DNA from: an uncultured bacterium | GTDB lineage: Bacteria; Vulcanimicrobiota; Xenobia; Xenobiales; Xenobiaceae | DNA: 64,000 nt | Assembly (NCBI GenBank): GCA_934621605.1 | Contig: CAKTUZ010000010.1 | Span: 20,044-84,043, forward strand | Direction of reading: 5' to 3' | Shown here: one piece after another, positions 35,119 through 43,926 of the stretch | How the letters are laid out: each line of letters starts with the position of its first letter | Position numbering within the stretch: the first letter of the stretch is position 1 | Notes under the pieces: model-generated | Seen by the model: the letters and a program-made list of their open reading frames with translations, nothing else | Database searches by the model: none | Told to the model about the DNA's origin: nothing | Program-made: the position numbers and the translations under genes

Positions 35119-36219
35119 ATGCTGACGCCCTTTGTCAGGAAGACACGGATAAGCTCGTCCTTGCTTCTCGTTCTGGCGTTCCTAGCCGTTTTCTTGGCAA
35201 TCCCTCATACGATTTTTGCCGCTTCTCCGGCCAGCGTGTTTGTTGACGGTATGCGTGTAGACACTACTCCTGTGGTTCGCGACGGCGTGACTTATCTACC
35301 CATACAAGTTATGGCTCAAGCCTTGCAAGCTGAGATCATTTGGGATTCAAAACTCAATACTGTCAAAGTAAATGGTAAAGTTGCCTCTTCCCCCGTTTAC
35401 AATAACGGCGGACGTATATATTTACCCGTAGAGACTTTCGTCGGTTCCATGGGCGGGTCCGTCAATTTTGATGGTCGTAGCAACCGCATACTTATTGTCA
35501 CCAACAATAAAGGTTCTGCCAAAACGCAAACCGCTTCTTCACCCGTCAAACAAACTGTAAGCCAAAATACCTACGTAAAGCCTACGACTACTTCTAACCA
35601 ACCAGTCGGCAATAACAGCAAAACTGGTGTCCAGGTCAACAATAGTTCTACCGTAAGCCAAACGTCCGGTTTTAATCAGCCTGGTACCCCTAACAGCTAC
35701 GCCCCCAACCAAATTCAAACCAACGTTTCGCTGCGTCCAGTAGATGCCTCTCCTTATTTGGCTTCGAATTTGCAGCCCGGCCCTATCCAAGGCGTAAATA
35801 CCATGCGCGGCGGTAGTGCTAACTTACCGTCCAATTCTCAACGCCCTCAGAATGGCCGTGTTTACGTACCCAAGAGTGCTAAGAACGAAGTCTTCCAAGT
35901 AACAGTCACTAACTTAGAGACTATCTCTATTTTGAAAGATTTCTATCGTCCTAAGGAAGGTTATAAGTACGTTATAGCTTATCTTTCACAACAAAATATC
36001 TCTCAACAAGTTCAAATTTATACCGGCCGTTTTTCTCTCTTAGACCAAAAGTCTAATTCCTACGATTACATAGAAGGATTAAGCAACTTTTGGCTAGTAA
36101 TTTTACGGCCTTACGGCATTAACTTCGGCTATTTAGTCTTTGAAGTTCCCGCCGATTCCAAACCGGTAAGTTTGGTACTTCATTCCCTGAATCAGGCTCC
36201 GCTGTCCATAGATATTTAA
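35119..36219 (+). CDS. Exported protein with copper amine oxidase N-like domain
   Basis: 366 residues from ATG at 35119 with AAGGAGG eight bases upstream. Signal peptide (basic start, SSSLLLVLAFLAVFLAI, cleavage after FAA). Residues about 35-130 are a copper-amine-oxidase N-terminal (stalk) domain, FVDGMRVDTTPVVRDGVTYLPIQVMAQALQA; this module occurs in many wall-associated proteins and has no amine oxidase activity alone. Residues 135-245 are Ser/Asn/Gln-rich. The C-terminal 110 residues (EVFQVTVTNLE, KYVIAYLSQQN) look like a DUF4352-type immunoglobulin fold. Confidence 0.82.
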   Translation: MLTPFVRKTRISSSLLLVLAFLAVFLAIPHTIFAASPASVFVDGMRVDTTPVVRDGVTYLPIQVMAQALQAEIIWDSKLNTVKVNGKVASSPVYNNGGRIYLPVETFVGSMGGSVNFDGRSNRILIVTNNKGSAKTQTASSPVKQTVSQNTYVKPTTTSNQPVGNNSKTGVQVNNSSTVSQTSGFNQPGTPNSYAPNQIQTNVSLRPVDASPYLASNLQPGPIQGVNTMRGGSANLPSNSQRPQNGRVYVPKSAKNEVFQVTVTNLETISILKDFYRPKEGYKYVIAYLSQQNISQQVQIYTGRFSLLDQKSNSYDYIEGLSNFWLVILRPYGINFGYLVFEVPADSKPVSLVLHSLNQAPLSIDI

Positions 36220-36339
36220 GTAAATTGTTACTCCGTTTTACAGTTTCAAAGCGGAGGCAATTTTCTGCGTATTCTGGATTAAATGACCGACTTCAGAAAT
36301 ATAATTTTCCTTCTACGAAAGAAAAGGAGTTGCGTAAAT

Positions 36340-37662
36340 ATGGTGCCGAGAACGCGCCTTGCGTACATTGCGTCAATAGTCCTGGCTATCTTTGCTTTTG
36401 TCATCATTTGCGGAGCCACCGTGAGTCGTGCTGACGAGCCTGTAGAAATTACCTTCTGGCACGCCATGAGCAGATCTCGCGGTAAAGTGCTCGCCCAGCT
36501 GGTTGATGAATTTAACAAAGCTAACCCCAATATAGTTGTTAAGTCAGTTTGCATTCAATCTCAAAATAAAGAGTATGGCAATGACTACAACGCCCTCTAT
36601 TCCAAAATTCTGGAAAATATTGCCAAAAATACCCCTCCCGATGTAGCCCAAGTATACGAAAACTGGACTACTCAGTATGTCGGTATCGATGCTCTGGTGC
36701 CTGTGGAAAGCCTTATGACCAGCAGCGACAAAGCGGCTATGAAAGATATTGTGCCTGTCTTCCTCAGTGCCAATACTTTTACTTCCCCCAGTGGCGAGAA
36801 GCAGCTTTACACTTTGCCCTTTAATAAGTCCATCTATGTTTTGTTCTATAACAAGAACATCTTCAGAGAGCTCGGGCTTAAACCTCCGACAAATTGGCAG
36901 GAGCTTAGCAAAGTTGCCAAAGTTATCTCCGACCGCAAAGGCATTCCCGGTTTAGCCTTCCAACCTAGTGTCGATATTTTTGGCCACTACCTCTACTCTT
37001 ACGGCGGAACCTACATAAGTAAGACTAATAACGGTGCCGGTTTCGGCGGACGCTTAGGTGTAGCCGACCTCGGATATTGGGTAGATTTAGTGCACAAAGA
37101 TCACTCTGCCAAGCCTACTTTCGATGCGGTAAAGCTCTTCCAAAACGGTCAAGCCGGCATGTATATCGAAACGACTTCCCGTATCGGCGGTTTTGAAAAT
37201 GCCCGTGCCAGCGGCTTGGACTTCGGTGTAATGCCCATTCCCAAAGGTAGCACCCAAGCCAGTCAGTTTGCCGGCACCAACTTGGCCATTTTCAGAGGAG
37301 CCAACGATGTAGAAAAGCAAAACGCCGCCTACAAGTTCGTCTCTTATATGTGCAGTCCAAATGTTACCGCCAAATGGTCAATTCAAACTGGTTACTTGCC
37401 TGTACGTAAGTCAGCCATAAATTCAGCCGCTTATCAGAACCATATCAAACAGCATCCCGAGTATGCCGTAGGACTCAGATCCTTAGATAAGGCTACAGTT
37501 CAGCCGCGAGTTCCCGTTTGGGAATCTATTCGCAGTATTTTGGACGATGCCATGTTTAAGGCTTTGGGCCGCAAATGCGACACAGAAACGGCTCTTCAGG
37601 AGGCCGTCGATACTTCTAATAAGTTGCTCTATTCGGTAGGTAACTACGAGAGTGACAATTAA
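36340..37662 (+). CDS. ABC transporter sugar-type solute-binding protein (UgpB-like)
   Basis: 440 residues from ATG at 36340 with AAAGGAG ten bases upstream. Signal peptide ends near SRADE. The mature protein is a family 1 solute-binding protein: ITFWHAMSRSRGKVLAQLVDEFNKANPNI, PPDVAQVYENW, LPFNKSIYVLFYNKN, FVSYMCSPN. It resembles the sn-glycerol-3-phosphate binder UgpB and allied sugar binders; ligand not assignable. No permease or ATPase genes are next to it, so it is an orphan in this window. Confidence 0.88.
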   Translation: MVPRTRLAYIASIVLAIFAFVIICGATVSRADEPVEITFWHAMSRSRGKVLAQLVDEFNKANPNIVVKSVCIQSQNKEYGNDYNALYSKILENIAKNTPPDVAQVYENWTTQYVGIDALVPVESLMTSSDKAAMKDIVPVFLSANTFTSPSGEKQLYTLPFNKSIYVLFYNKNIFRELGLKPPTNWQELSKVAKVISDRKGIPGLAFQPSVDIFGHYLYSYGGTYISKTNNGAGFGGRLGVADLGYWVDLVHKDHSAKPTFDAVKLFQNGQAGMYIETTSRIGGFENARASGLDFGVMPIPKGSTQASQFAGTNLAIFRGANDVEKQNAAYKFVSYMCSPNVTAKWSIQTGYLPVRKSAINSAAYQNHIKQHPEYAVGLRSLDKATVQPRVPVWESIRSILDDAMFKALGRKCDTETALQEAVDTSNKLLYSVGNYESDN

Positions 37663-37684
37663 CGAATATTCAGCTAATTGAATA

Positions 37685-37728
37685 AGAAAAAGCATGGCTC
37701 TCGTTTTTCGGGAACATGCTTTTTTTTG
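37685..37728 (+). terminator. Terminator after the solute-binding protein gene
   Basis: Stem AAAAAGCATG/CATGCTTTTT (37687-37696, 37715-37724) with an 18-base loop and eight T, 25 bases after the stop. Confidence 0.9.
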
Positions 37729-37778
37729 TTCATCTTTAGATAGCCAAGTTAAGTTTTACAAAGCTAGCTTCTTTTTTT

Positions 37779-39359
37779 ATGCCGTTGCACGATTTTGCCC
37801 AAGATTCTCATCCCACTCAAAACTCAGTCAATATGAGCGAAAACAGACAGTTGCGTTTTTATTTGCAGTCTTTACGTCTCAATCAATTCAGTCAGACGTT
37901 ATTATTTTTTACTTTTCTTCTTTTCCTTATTGCTACCAACACACAGTCAGGCTGGCTTTTTGTCTTAATTTCCTTACTTTTAAGCCTAGTTATAGTCGAC
38001 GGAATCCAAGTTTTTTTTACAGCCACGAGAGCCGTTGCCAATCTAAAACTGACTATAAAGCCCGAGTATACGGATACATATCTGACTCCAGCCGTAAATG
38101 GCGGATACGTGGGCAATTACGACCACATTTACTCCTTTTATCTGCGTTTGGACAATCAATCTTCAAAGGCTTTTGTCAATATACAGATATACTTCGACAA
38201 CCAGTCGGATTCTATTGTCTACACTTTAGATAAAACAAAATCTTTACCCTTAACTTTGCAACCCAATCAAGAGACAATGGAGCCTTCTCCCACAACTCTG
38301 CGCGTATTGACCAAACTATATAATTTGGAAACTTTCCCAGAGATAGACAATTTATCCAAACATCTTAAACAGGAAGGAGAAGTAACTGCTGAAACGAGTA
38401 CGAACACTATGGGCAATCAACTTACAGTAATTATAGATAATATAGGGCCCCATAAAGCGACCAAGCTCAATTATAAAATTCGGATAAAACAGCGAGGAAG
38501 ATATTCGGCAGCTCCTTCTGCTTTCAGATTTTACTCCTATCTGGGTATGGTTAGCTGTACCCTATCTGTCGATCTAAACTTCTGCCCTCTCTATATCGCT
38601 CCGGAAATTGTAGACTTAAAACCAGCCAAACGGTTATTCAGAACAGCGCATACCCCAAATGAATATATGCCCAAAAAAAGTTTAAATGAAACTGAAAACT
38701 TCTACGGTCTGCACGAATTTCGAATCGGTGAAAATATTCGCCATATCCATTGGGCCACCAGTGCCAGAATGGGAAATTTAATGGTGCGAGAATTTCAAGT
38801 TGATCCGCCACAGGAAAAAAAATATCCTGTATTGATAAATATAATGGCTTCAACCAATTATGCAACCACTTTTTCTCAGGTACCGTACGCCTTGGAAATG
38901 GCCTTACTGATCGTAAATTCAATAGCAGAATTATGCAAAAAAGAAAGCAGAGAAATTGCCGTCTTATTCCATACAAATAAAGGCCCAATAACTATATGTG
39001 AAAGTAGTAAATTAAATTATCCGCTAAAACAATTTTTAGCCGAAGTCACTTTGACATCAGAACCTAAATTTACTAATTCTCACCCCCCTCAGCAATCAGC
39101 AGAATATATAAAAAACTACCTTTCAAAAAAATATGATAGAGTAATTACATGCCAAATTGCCTTACATCCACATATAGATTTAGAACTTTGTGACAACGGA
39201 TGTGCCATTTTTCTATTTATACAATCACCCGACATCGATCAAAATACGACAGATGAATTTGCTCTTGCAACACTTGTATTAAAACGCAAAGGTATAAACG
39301 CACATTGTATAACTATTCAAGACGATCTGGAAGAGATACTTGAGGGGTGTATTCAATGA
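37779..39359 (+). CDS. DUF58-domain membrane protein
   Basis: 526 residues. Two membrane helices near 45-90, then a beta-rich region, and a DUF58 domain near 300-345: FRIGENIRHIHWATSARMGNLMVREF, the family's GDxxRxIhWxxsAR motif. DUF58 proteins have a vWA-like fold and normally accompany a MoxR ATPase and a transglutaminase. Here the transglutaminase overlaps by four bases downstream, but no MoxR gene is in the window. An internal ATG at 37833 is an alternative start; neither has an SD. Confidence 0.85.
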   Translation: MPLHDFAQDSHPTQNSVNMSENRQLRFYLQSLRLNQFSQTLLFFTFLLFLIATNTQSGWLFVLISLLLSLVIVDGIQVFFTATRAVANLKLTIKPEYTDTYLTPAVNGGYVGNYDHIYSFYLRLDNQSSKAFVNIQIYFDNQSDSIVYTLDKTKSLPLTLQPNQETMEPSPTTLRVLTKLYNLETFPEIDNLSKHLKQEGEVTAETSTNTMGNQLTVIIDNIGPHKATKLNYKIRIKQRGRYSAAPSAFRFYSYLGMVSCTLSVDLNFCPLYIAPEIVDLKPAKRLFRTAHTPNEYMPKKSLNETENFYGLHEFRIGENIRHIHWATSARMGNLMVREFQVDPPQEKKYPVLINIMASTNYATTFSQVPYALEMALLIVNSIAELCKKESREIAVLFHTNKGPITICESSKLNYPLKQFLAEVTLTSEPKFTNSHPPQQSAEYIKNYLSKKYDRVITCQIALHPHIDLELCDNGCAIFLFIQSPDIDQNTTDEFALATLVLKRKGINAHCITIQDDLEEILEGCIQ

Positions 39360-41998
39360 CTGAACAGCAGACAATTCACAAAAGTTGGGGACAGCTAAAC
39401 GGTCTACTCTCAGAGCCACCCCCCGAGCCTCCTCAAAAGAAAGCTAGAACTTTAGAGCGGCTCTTCTTGCTTTTATCAGGTCGATACCCTTATGCAGAAG
39501 ATTCGCTTTCAATGCGTATAAGCGTCATGCTCTGCGAAATAACCTCTCTGTTTAGTACCTTTATTGCCTTAGAATACCCAAAATATTGGTATTTATATTT
39601 AATTTTCCTAATATCAGGTCATATATATTCATATAAATCCAGAAAACATGGCGCCTGTCTGATGAACTTTTTTATCAGTCTCTATATGCTCGTTATTTTG
39701 GGTAATTTTTTTATAAATTTAATTGCCTCCCCTTACAGCACCAATCAATCTCTAGTTATGCTGCTAACAGGTTTACTGGTAGGTCATAGTTTTGACTTAC
39801 CCAGACGTAGAGACCTTAACTACTCTATTTTGGTCAGTTTATTGCTCTTGGGATTTTCGGCCACCATCTTCAACACTATGATGTTTGCCATAAATTTAGG
39901 TGTCTATCTGATATTTTTTTCTCAAGCTGTTCATTTTTATTGCCTTTCCCAAAACCGCAATGCCGCTTTTATAGCTCATAATTCTAATAAATTAGAGGCT
40001 GCTGCTGAACAACCGATAGTACGAAACAGATTTATTCCTTTAAAGGCCATACTAAAAAGATACATAACACCATATTTGGACGGAGCGGCCTTCTATTTGT
40101 TGACATTTTTGCTAGTAGCTACGATTATCTTCGTAACGACACCGCGCTTTTCCGGTTTGGCAAGTTTTAGACTGCAAACCAATCTTCACTTCAATTTAAA
40201 TCTAAATAGAGACAGCACTCATGGTGAGTTAATTGATCCATCCTCCCCTTCAAGCTTAAAAAATCTACTATTCGGAAAGAAACGCTCTGATAATACTCTA
40301 GCTATTATCAGTCCTAACGATGATCTTAGCATCAATAATCCAGCTTCACCAAGCGAAAGTAAACAATTGGCTATGCAAATTCGCACCAACAGTGAAGCGC
40401 CTCTTTATTGCCGAGGTTTAGCTTACCGCCATTACAATGGACGCCAATGGACTATAGATCAAAAATCATTACCTCATGAAGTAAGCAACGGCTCTTTTCT
40501 TCGTCCCAGTCCGCCTATGTTTAGCCGCTCTTTCTACAAACAAATGTATGAGCAAGGTTTGCGTCCGCCACGTCCGAGTTCCACAGAAATAACTACTCAA
40601 ATATTCTACATTGAACATGATATAAATAATGTAATCTTTACACCTTATTGGCCCATGTTTGCCCAATATCCGACAGAAACTTTCTTTATCGATCGCGATA
40701 ACGGACTGCGTTCTCCTAATATTTTGGAAAAAGGTACCATTTATACGATCAATTCCGTAGCCTCGGCTCCTCTAATTCCCGATAAACAAGCTGTTCAACA
40801 GCTTTACGCTCAATTTAATAATGCACAAAAACTTGATTATGAACAGGAGGCTTGGCAAGAAGCTCTTAATTTCCGGGGCGAACCGCCGTCGTTAGGCGAC
40901 AACAATCCTTTGCTAAGAGAAGATTTGAACCGCAGAGAATACAAAGAGTTATTGAATCTGCCCAATAATATAACTGCTCGCACGCGTTTTTTAACCATGC
41001 GTTTAACCAATCAATACTCCGATCCAGCTTTAAAAGTACTAGCTCTAGCTCATTTTTTACGTTCTAACTGCAATTATATAGATCCAGCCCCCTCGGTACC
41101 TTCCAATAAAGAATTAACCGATTATTTTATTTTCACCACTAAAATGGGTAACTGTAGAAATTTTGCCAGTTCCCTAGCCGTTATGTGTCGCATTATAGGT
41201 ATTCCCAGTCGTTATGTTTGCGGATATGTCGCCAGATATTACAATCCTTTCACCGGCAATTATGAAGTTTACTTAAGCGACCTTCATGCTTGGACGGAAG
41301 TTTTTCTCGAGAGCTATGATTCAAAATGGGTAACTGTAGACGCCGTCAGTCCAAACCAAGTAGGCGGCCGCAAAGTGAAGGGTGCTCGCTTTAATTTACA
41401 ACCATTACTAAAATATTTGGCCTACAAATTGAATTTCATACAATTGTCCGAGCTGAAAAAAAGTTTTAGTGATCCTTGGTTCTATTTTGAATTGACCGTA
41501 ATAATCTTAACGCTGAGTTTGAACATTTGGATCTTCAGTAATTACCAAACTGTAAATTTAGCTATGTTAATCCTATTCAACAGCGATTTGCCTTTTAGTA
41601 AAAGGCTCATTGCCGCAGGTAGACTGTCAAGATTATCGTTTCAGCTGAAAATCTGGCAACAGACATCATTTAATTCCGACATTGAACGACTATACAGTTT
41701 CATAAAAATTTTATTGACTTCTCTTAGAATATACCAAGCTCCAGGACAGACCATACGTCAATTCTGCGAAACTGTAACTGATACAAAGATAAGTTCCATT
41801 TTGCAACATACAGGCAAACTGTATGAAAAAGAACTTTATGCTCAAAGTGAGTTCTCAGAGCCTCTTACTCCGATAGCCCAACAAAATTTATCCAGTTTCT
41901 TTAAACATTTATCAACTCAAACGCAAAAGGAACTGCTTAGTTTATTGACAATCAATCCAAGCGACTTGCACCGAACCGACAAACAAAAGAAAAGCTAA
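39356..41998 (+). CDS. Membrane transglutaminase-like protein (TgpA family)
   Basis: 880 residues. ATG at 39356 overlaps the DUF58 stop (ATGA) and has GAGGGG eight bases upstream; the GTG at 39347 is discarded. N-terminal five or six membrane helices (about 50-255), a large extracytoplasmic region with the transglutaminase core: Cys in GNCRNFASS (near 600), His in LHAWTEV, Asp in VDAVSP, so the triad is complete. Another helix follows near 720-745, then a cytoplasmic tail. TgpA-type proteins act on unknown envelope substrates; the DUF58 partner supports the assignment. Confidence 0.87.
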   Translation: MTEQQTIHKSWGQLNGLLSEPPPEPPQKKARTLERLFLLLSGRYPYAEDSLSMRISVMLCEITSLFSTFIALEYPKYWYLYLIFLISGHIYSYKSRKHGACLMNFFISLYMLVILGNFFINLIASPYSTNQSLVMLLTGLLVGHSFDLPRRRDLNYSILVSLLLLGFSATIFNTMMFAINLGVYLIFFSQAVHFYCLSQNRNAAFIAHNSNKLEAAAEQPIVRNRFIPLKAILKRYITPYLDGAAFYLLTFLLVATIIFVTTPRFSGLASFRLQTNLHFNLNLNRDSTHGELIDPSSPSSLKNLLFGKKRSDNTLAIISPNDDLSINNPASPSESKQLAMQIRTNSEAPLYCRGLAYRHYNGRQWTIDQKSLPHEVSNGSFLRPSPPMFSRSFYKQMYEQGLRPPRPSSTEITTQIFYIEHDINNVIFTPYWPMFAQYPTETFFIDRDNGLRSPNILEKGTIYTINSVASAPLIPDKQAVQQLYAQFNNAQKLDYEQEAWQEALNFRGEPPSLGDNNPLLREDLNRREYKELLNLPNNITARTRFLTMRLTNQYSDPALKVLALAHFLRSNCNYIDPAPSVPSNKELTDYFIFTTKMGNCRNFASSLAVMCRIIGIPSRYVCGYVARYYNPFTGNYEVYLSDLHAWTEVFLESYDSKWVTVDAVSPNQVGGRKVKGARFNLQPLLKYLAYKLNFIQLSELKKSFSDPWFYFELTVIILTLSLNIWIFSNYQTVNLAMLILFNSDLPFSKRLIAAGRLSRLSFQLKIWQQTSFNSDIERLYSFIKILLTSLRIYQAPGQTIRQFCETVTDTKISSILQHTGKLYEKELYAQSEFSEPLTPIAQQNLSSFFKHLSTQTQKELLSLLTINPSDLHRTDKQKKS

Positions 41999-42136
41999 AT
42001 TCTTCAATATTCAGCATTCGATTATTCCAACCGACTTAGGCCGAAGTCACTTGTAAGAAGGAAGTTAAGCAAAACAGAGGAAATTTTAAGCGAATTCTTT
42101 CTTATACTATTACCTGAAAGGGACATAAATCTACTC

Positions 42137-43612
42137 ATGGCTAAAGGATATTCCCATAAAAAACTAAGTACGGCTTTGGCTTGCGCCGGTCTTTGCTTGG
42201 CTATTTCCGGTTTTGTAGCCGGATGCGGTGACGGAGGCAGCACTACCAGCGCCCCCCTCAACTACGGAAAAGAGGGCACAGTCACTTTTGATTTAACCAG
42301 CCTCTCTACAAAGTTTGGTTCTGTCAAATACTCCTTCCTCAATGAAAACGGTTTGCCCATCCTGGTGACAGACAAATTGGAAGTCGACCAGAAAACCATT
42401 TCCGTATCGAAAGTCCCCCAGGAAGCCGCTAAAGTAATCGGATATTACTTCTCTGGCGATAAAGCGACTGACTTCAGTATCGATACTATAGCTTGGGATG
42501 CCAGTGCCGCACTGAAAGCTACCGTAGCTTCAGTTCCCACCATTGCTGACAAAGATCTCGAGTATTACAGAGTTGATCCCACCTACTCTCACGTAAACAA
42601 AGGCGAGTCTACCTATGTCAATTTAACCGCCTCCTATTTACTTCCCGATTCCACTTATGCCAATCTGGATTTGACTCCTTTGGCCAATATAAAGCCTATA
42701 GGTCATCTGGTAATGCAACTTAAGTCCAGTTTGCTTAACAACCTTTATCAAGGCACAGCCTACGGAATCCAAGAGTTTGAAGTTACTTCCGATTCTTTAG
42801 CTTATTACACTACCAACAGAGTTGGCACTCATCGCGACTATGTCTATGTTTCCGATGCCGTTCTCAGCAGTTTGGTTTTGCAAGATGTCACTACCAAAGC
42901 CACTACTCCGGAAGCTAAAAAGATCACCGTTCTCAATCCCAACATAGATATGGGTGTCACCAATACTGTTATCGACGGCGAAACTTATGCTGTCGGTGAA
43001 GGTGAATTTATCGTCTATGGAATTTATACTTCCCCTACCACTAAGAGTAACGATTTCCGAGTACAAATGCGAGACCGCGAAATTACTTGGGAAACACCTA
43101 ATAGCTTAGCTATCAATTTCCAGCTCGGCAAAGACAAAGCAGCCTACACTACTAAAGATGCAGCCAACGATATTCCTTTAAGCGTCTATACTTACGATCA
43201 GGATAATCAAAAAGTGTCTGCTTCTATCGCTATGGATATCAAGAATGTCGAAGCCAAACTTTATCAGGAAGTTGCTCCCCTATTTATTGACGGAACTGAC
43301 TATGCCGCCAATAACTGGCTTCCCATAGGTAATTATAGCCTCACTTTCTATCTTTACGCCGCCTACATACTTGACGGTAAGCAAAGCGAAGGTTCAAGCG
43401 TTTTTGAGAATACCAAAGCTGGGAAGATTGTTCCCGTCACCACCAGCACTCAGCCTAAAGTCACCCCCGACGAAACTTCCAAAACTTATAAGCTCAGCTA
43501 CGGTACTCACACAGACGGAGAGAGCGGTAGTTTGAGCTTCAAAATTGTCAACGCCGACGGTCATGATATAATCAACACTGGTGCTTATACTTATACAGTA
43601 AAAACTCCTTAA
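42137..43612 (+). CDS. Putative lipoprotein of unknown function
   Basis: 491 residues. Basic N-terminus, hydrophobic core and lipobox FVAGC, with lipidated Cys about residue 30, so a substrate of the Lgt at 10.3 kb. The mature part is Thr/Ser/Asp-rich, with alternating hydrophobic residues typical of beta-sandwich secreted proteins. No catalytic motif, cysteine pair or known repeat was seen. Single gene ended by a strong terminator. Confidence 0.7.
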   Translation: MAKGYSHKKLSTALACAGLCLAISGFVAGCGDGGSTTSAPLNYGKEGTVTFDLTSLSTKFGSVKYSFLNENGLPILVTDKLEVDQKTISVSKVPQEAAKVIGYYFSGDKATDFSIDTIAWDASAALKATVASVPTIADKDLEYYRVDPTYSHVNKGESTYVNLTASYLLPDSTYANLDLTPLANIKPIGHLVMQLKSSLLNNLYQGTAYGIQEFEVTSDSLAYYTTNRVGTHRDYVYVSDAVLSSLVLQDVTTKATTPEAKKITVLNPNIDMGVTNTVIDGETYAVGEGEFIVYGIYTSPTTKSNDFRVQMRDREITWETPNSLAINFQLGKDKAAYTTKDAANDIPLSVYTYDQDNQKVSASIAMDIKNVEAKLYQEVAPLFIDGTDYAANNWLPIGNYSLTFYLYAAYILDGKQSEGSSVFENTKAGKIVPVTTSTQPKVTPDETSKTYKLSYGTHTDGESGSLSFKIVNADGHDIINTGAYTYTVKTP

Positions 43613-43689
43613 ACTAATAATTATTTACCGGTCGTTTTCGATTAACGGGAATACCGATAAGATAATCTATTTATATCAGTAAAACTCTA

Positions 43690-43722
43690 TTAAAAAAGCG
43701 CTCCCAAAGGAGCGCTTTTTTA
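43690..43722. terminator. Bidirectional terminator between lipoprotein and DUF5989 genes
   Basis: Near-perfect 13-bp stem AAAAAAGCGCTCC/GGAGCGCTTTTTT (43692-43704, 43709-43721) with a four-base loop and T-runs on both strands. Serves the converging plus-strand lipoprotein gene and minus-strand carbamoyltransferase operon. Confidence 0.93.
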
Positions 43723-43750
43723 ATAGAATATACATTCTCTACATTGTTTT

Positions 43751-43921
43751 TTAGAACAGTGTATAAATAAAAGGAGCAATGTGAGTCGCCTGAGCCAAAG
43801 AAACTAAGACAGCAAGAGCCAGCAACCCTAATAAAAGAGGAACCAGCCAGAGGCGCTTACCGGCCATAAAACTAACAAACTCTATAGCTATACCCCAACG
43901 GCTTTTAAACTTGCTAAACAT
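43751..43921 (-). CDS. Small membrane protein of the DUF5989 type
   Basis: 56 residues: short basic N-terminus, a central stretch KRLWLVPLLLGLLALAV forming one membrane helix, and the end APFIYTLF. This layout matches DUF5989 proteins as I know them, which sit beside SxtJ-like proteins and carbamoyltransferases. It begins five bases after the carbamoyltransferase stop with GAGGAG 11 bases upstream, and ends 30 bases before a strong terminator. Function unknown; probably part of a membrane complex modifying an exported polymer. Confidence 0.8.
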   Translation of the reverse strand: MFSKFKSRWGIAIEFVSFMAGKRLWLVPLLLGLLALAVLVSLAQATHIAPFIYTLF

Positions 43922-43926
43922 ACGGC

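Noticed and set aside
37694..38233. 179-codon plus-strand frame starting in the terminator
   Set aside because: Overlaps the DUF58 gene in another phase and starts in the hairpin loop; no recognisable product.
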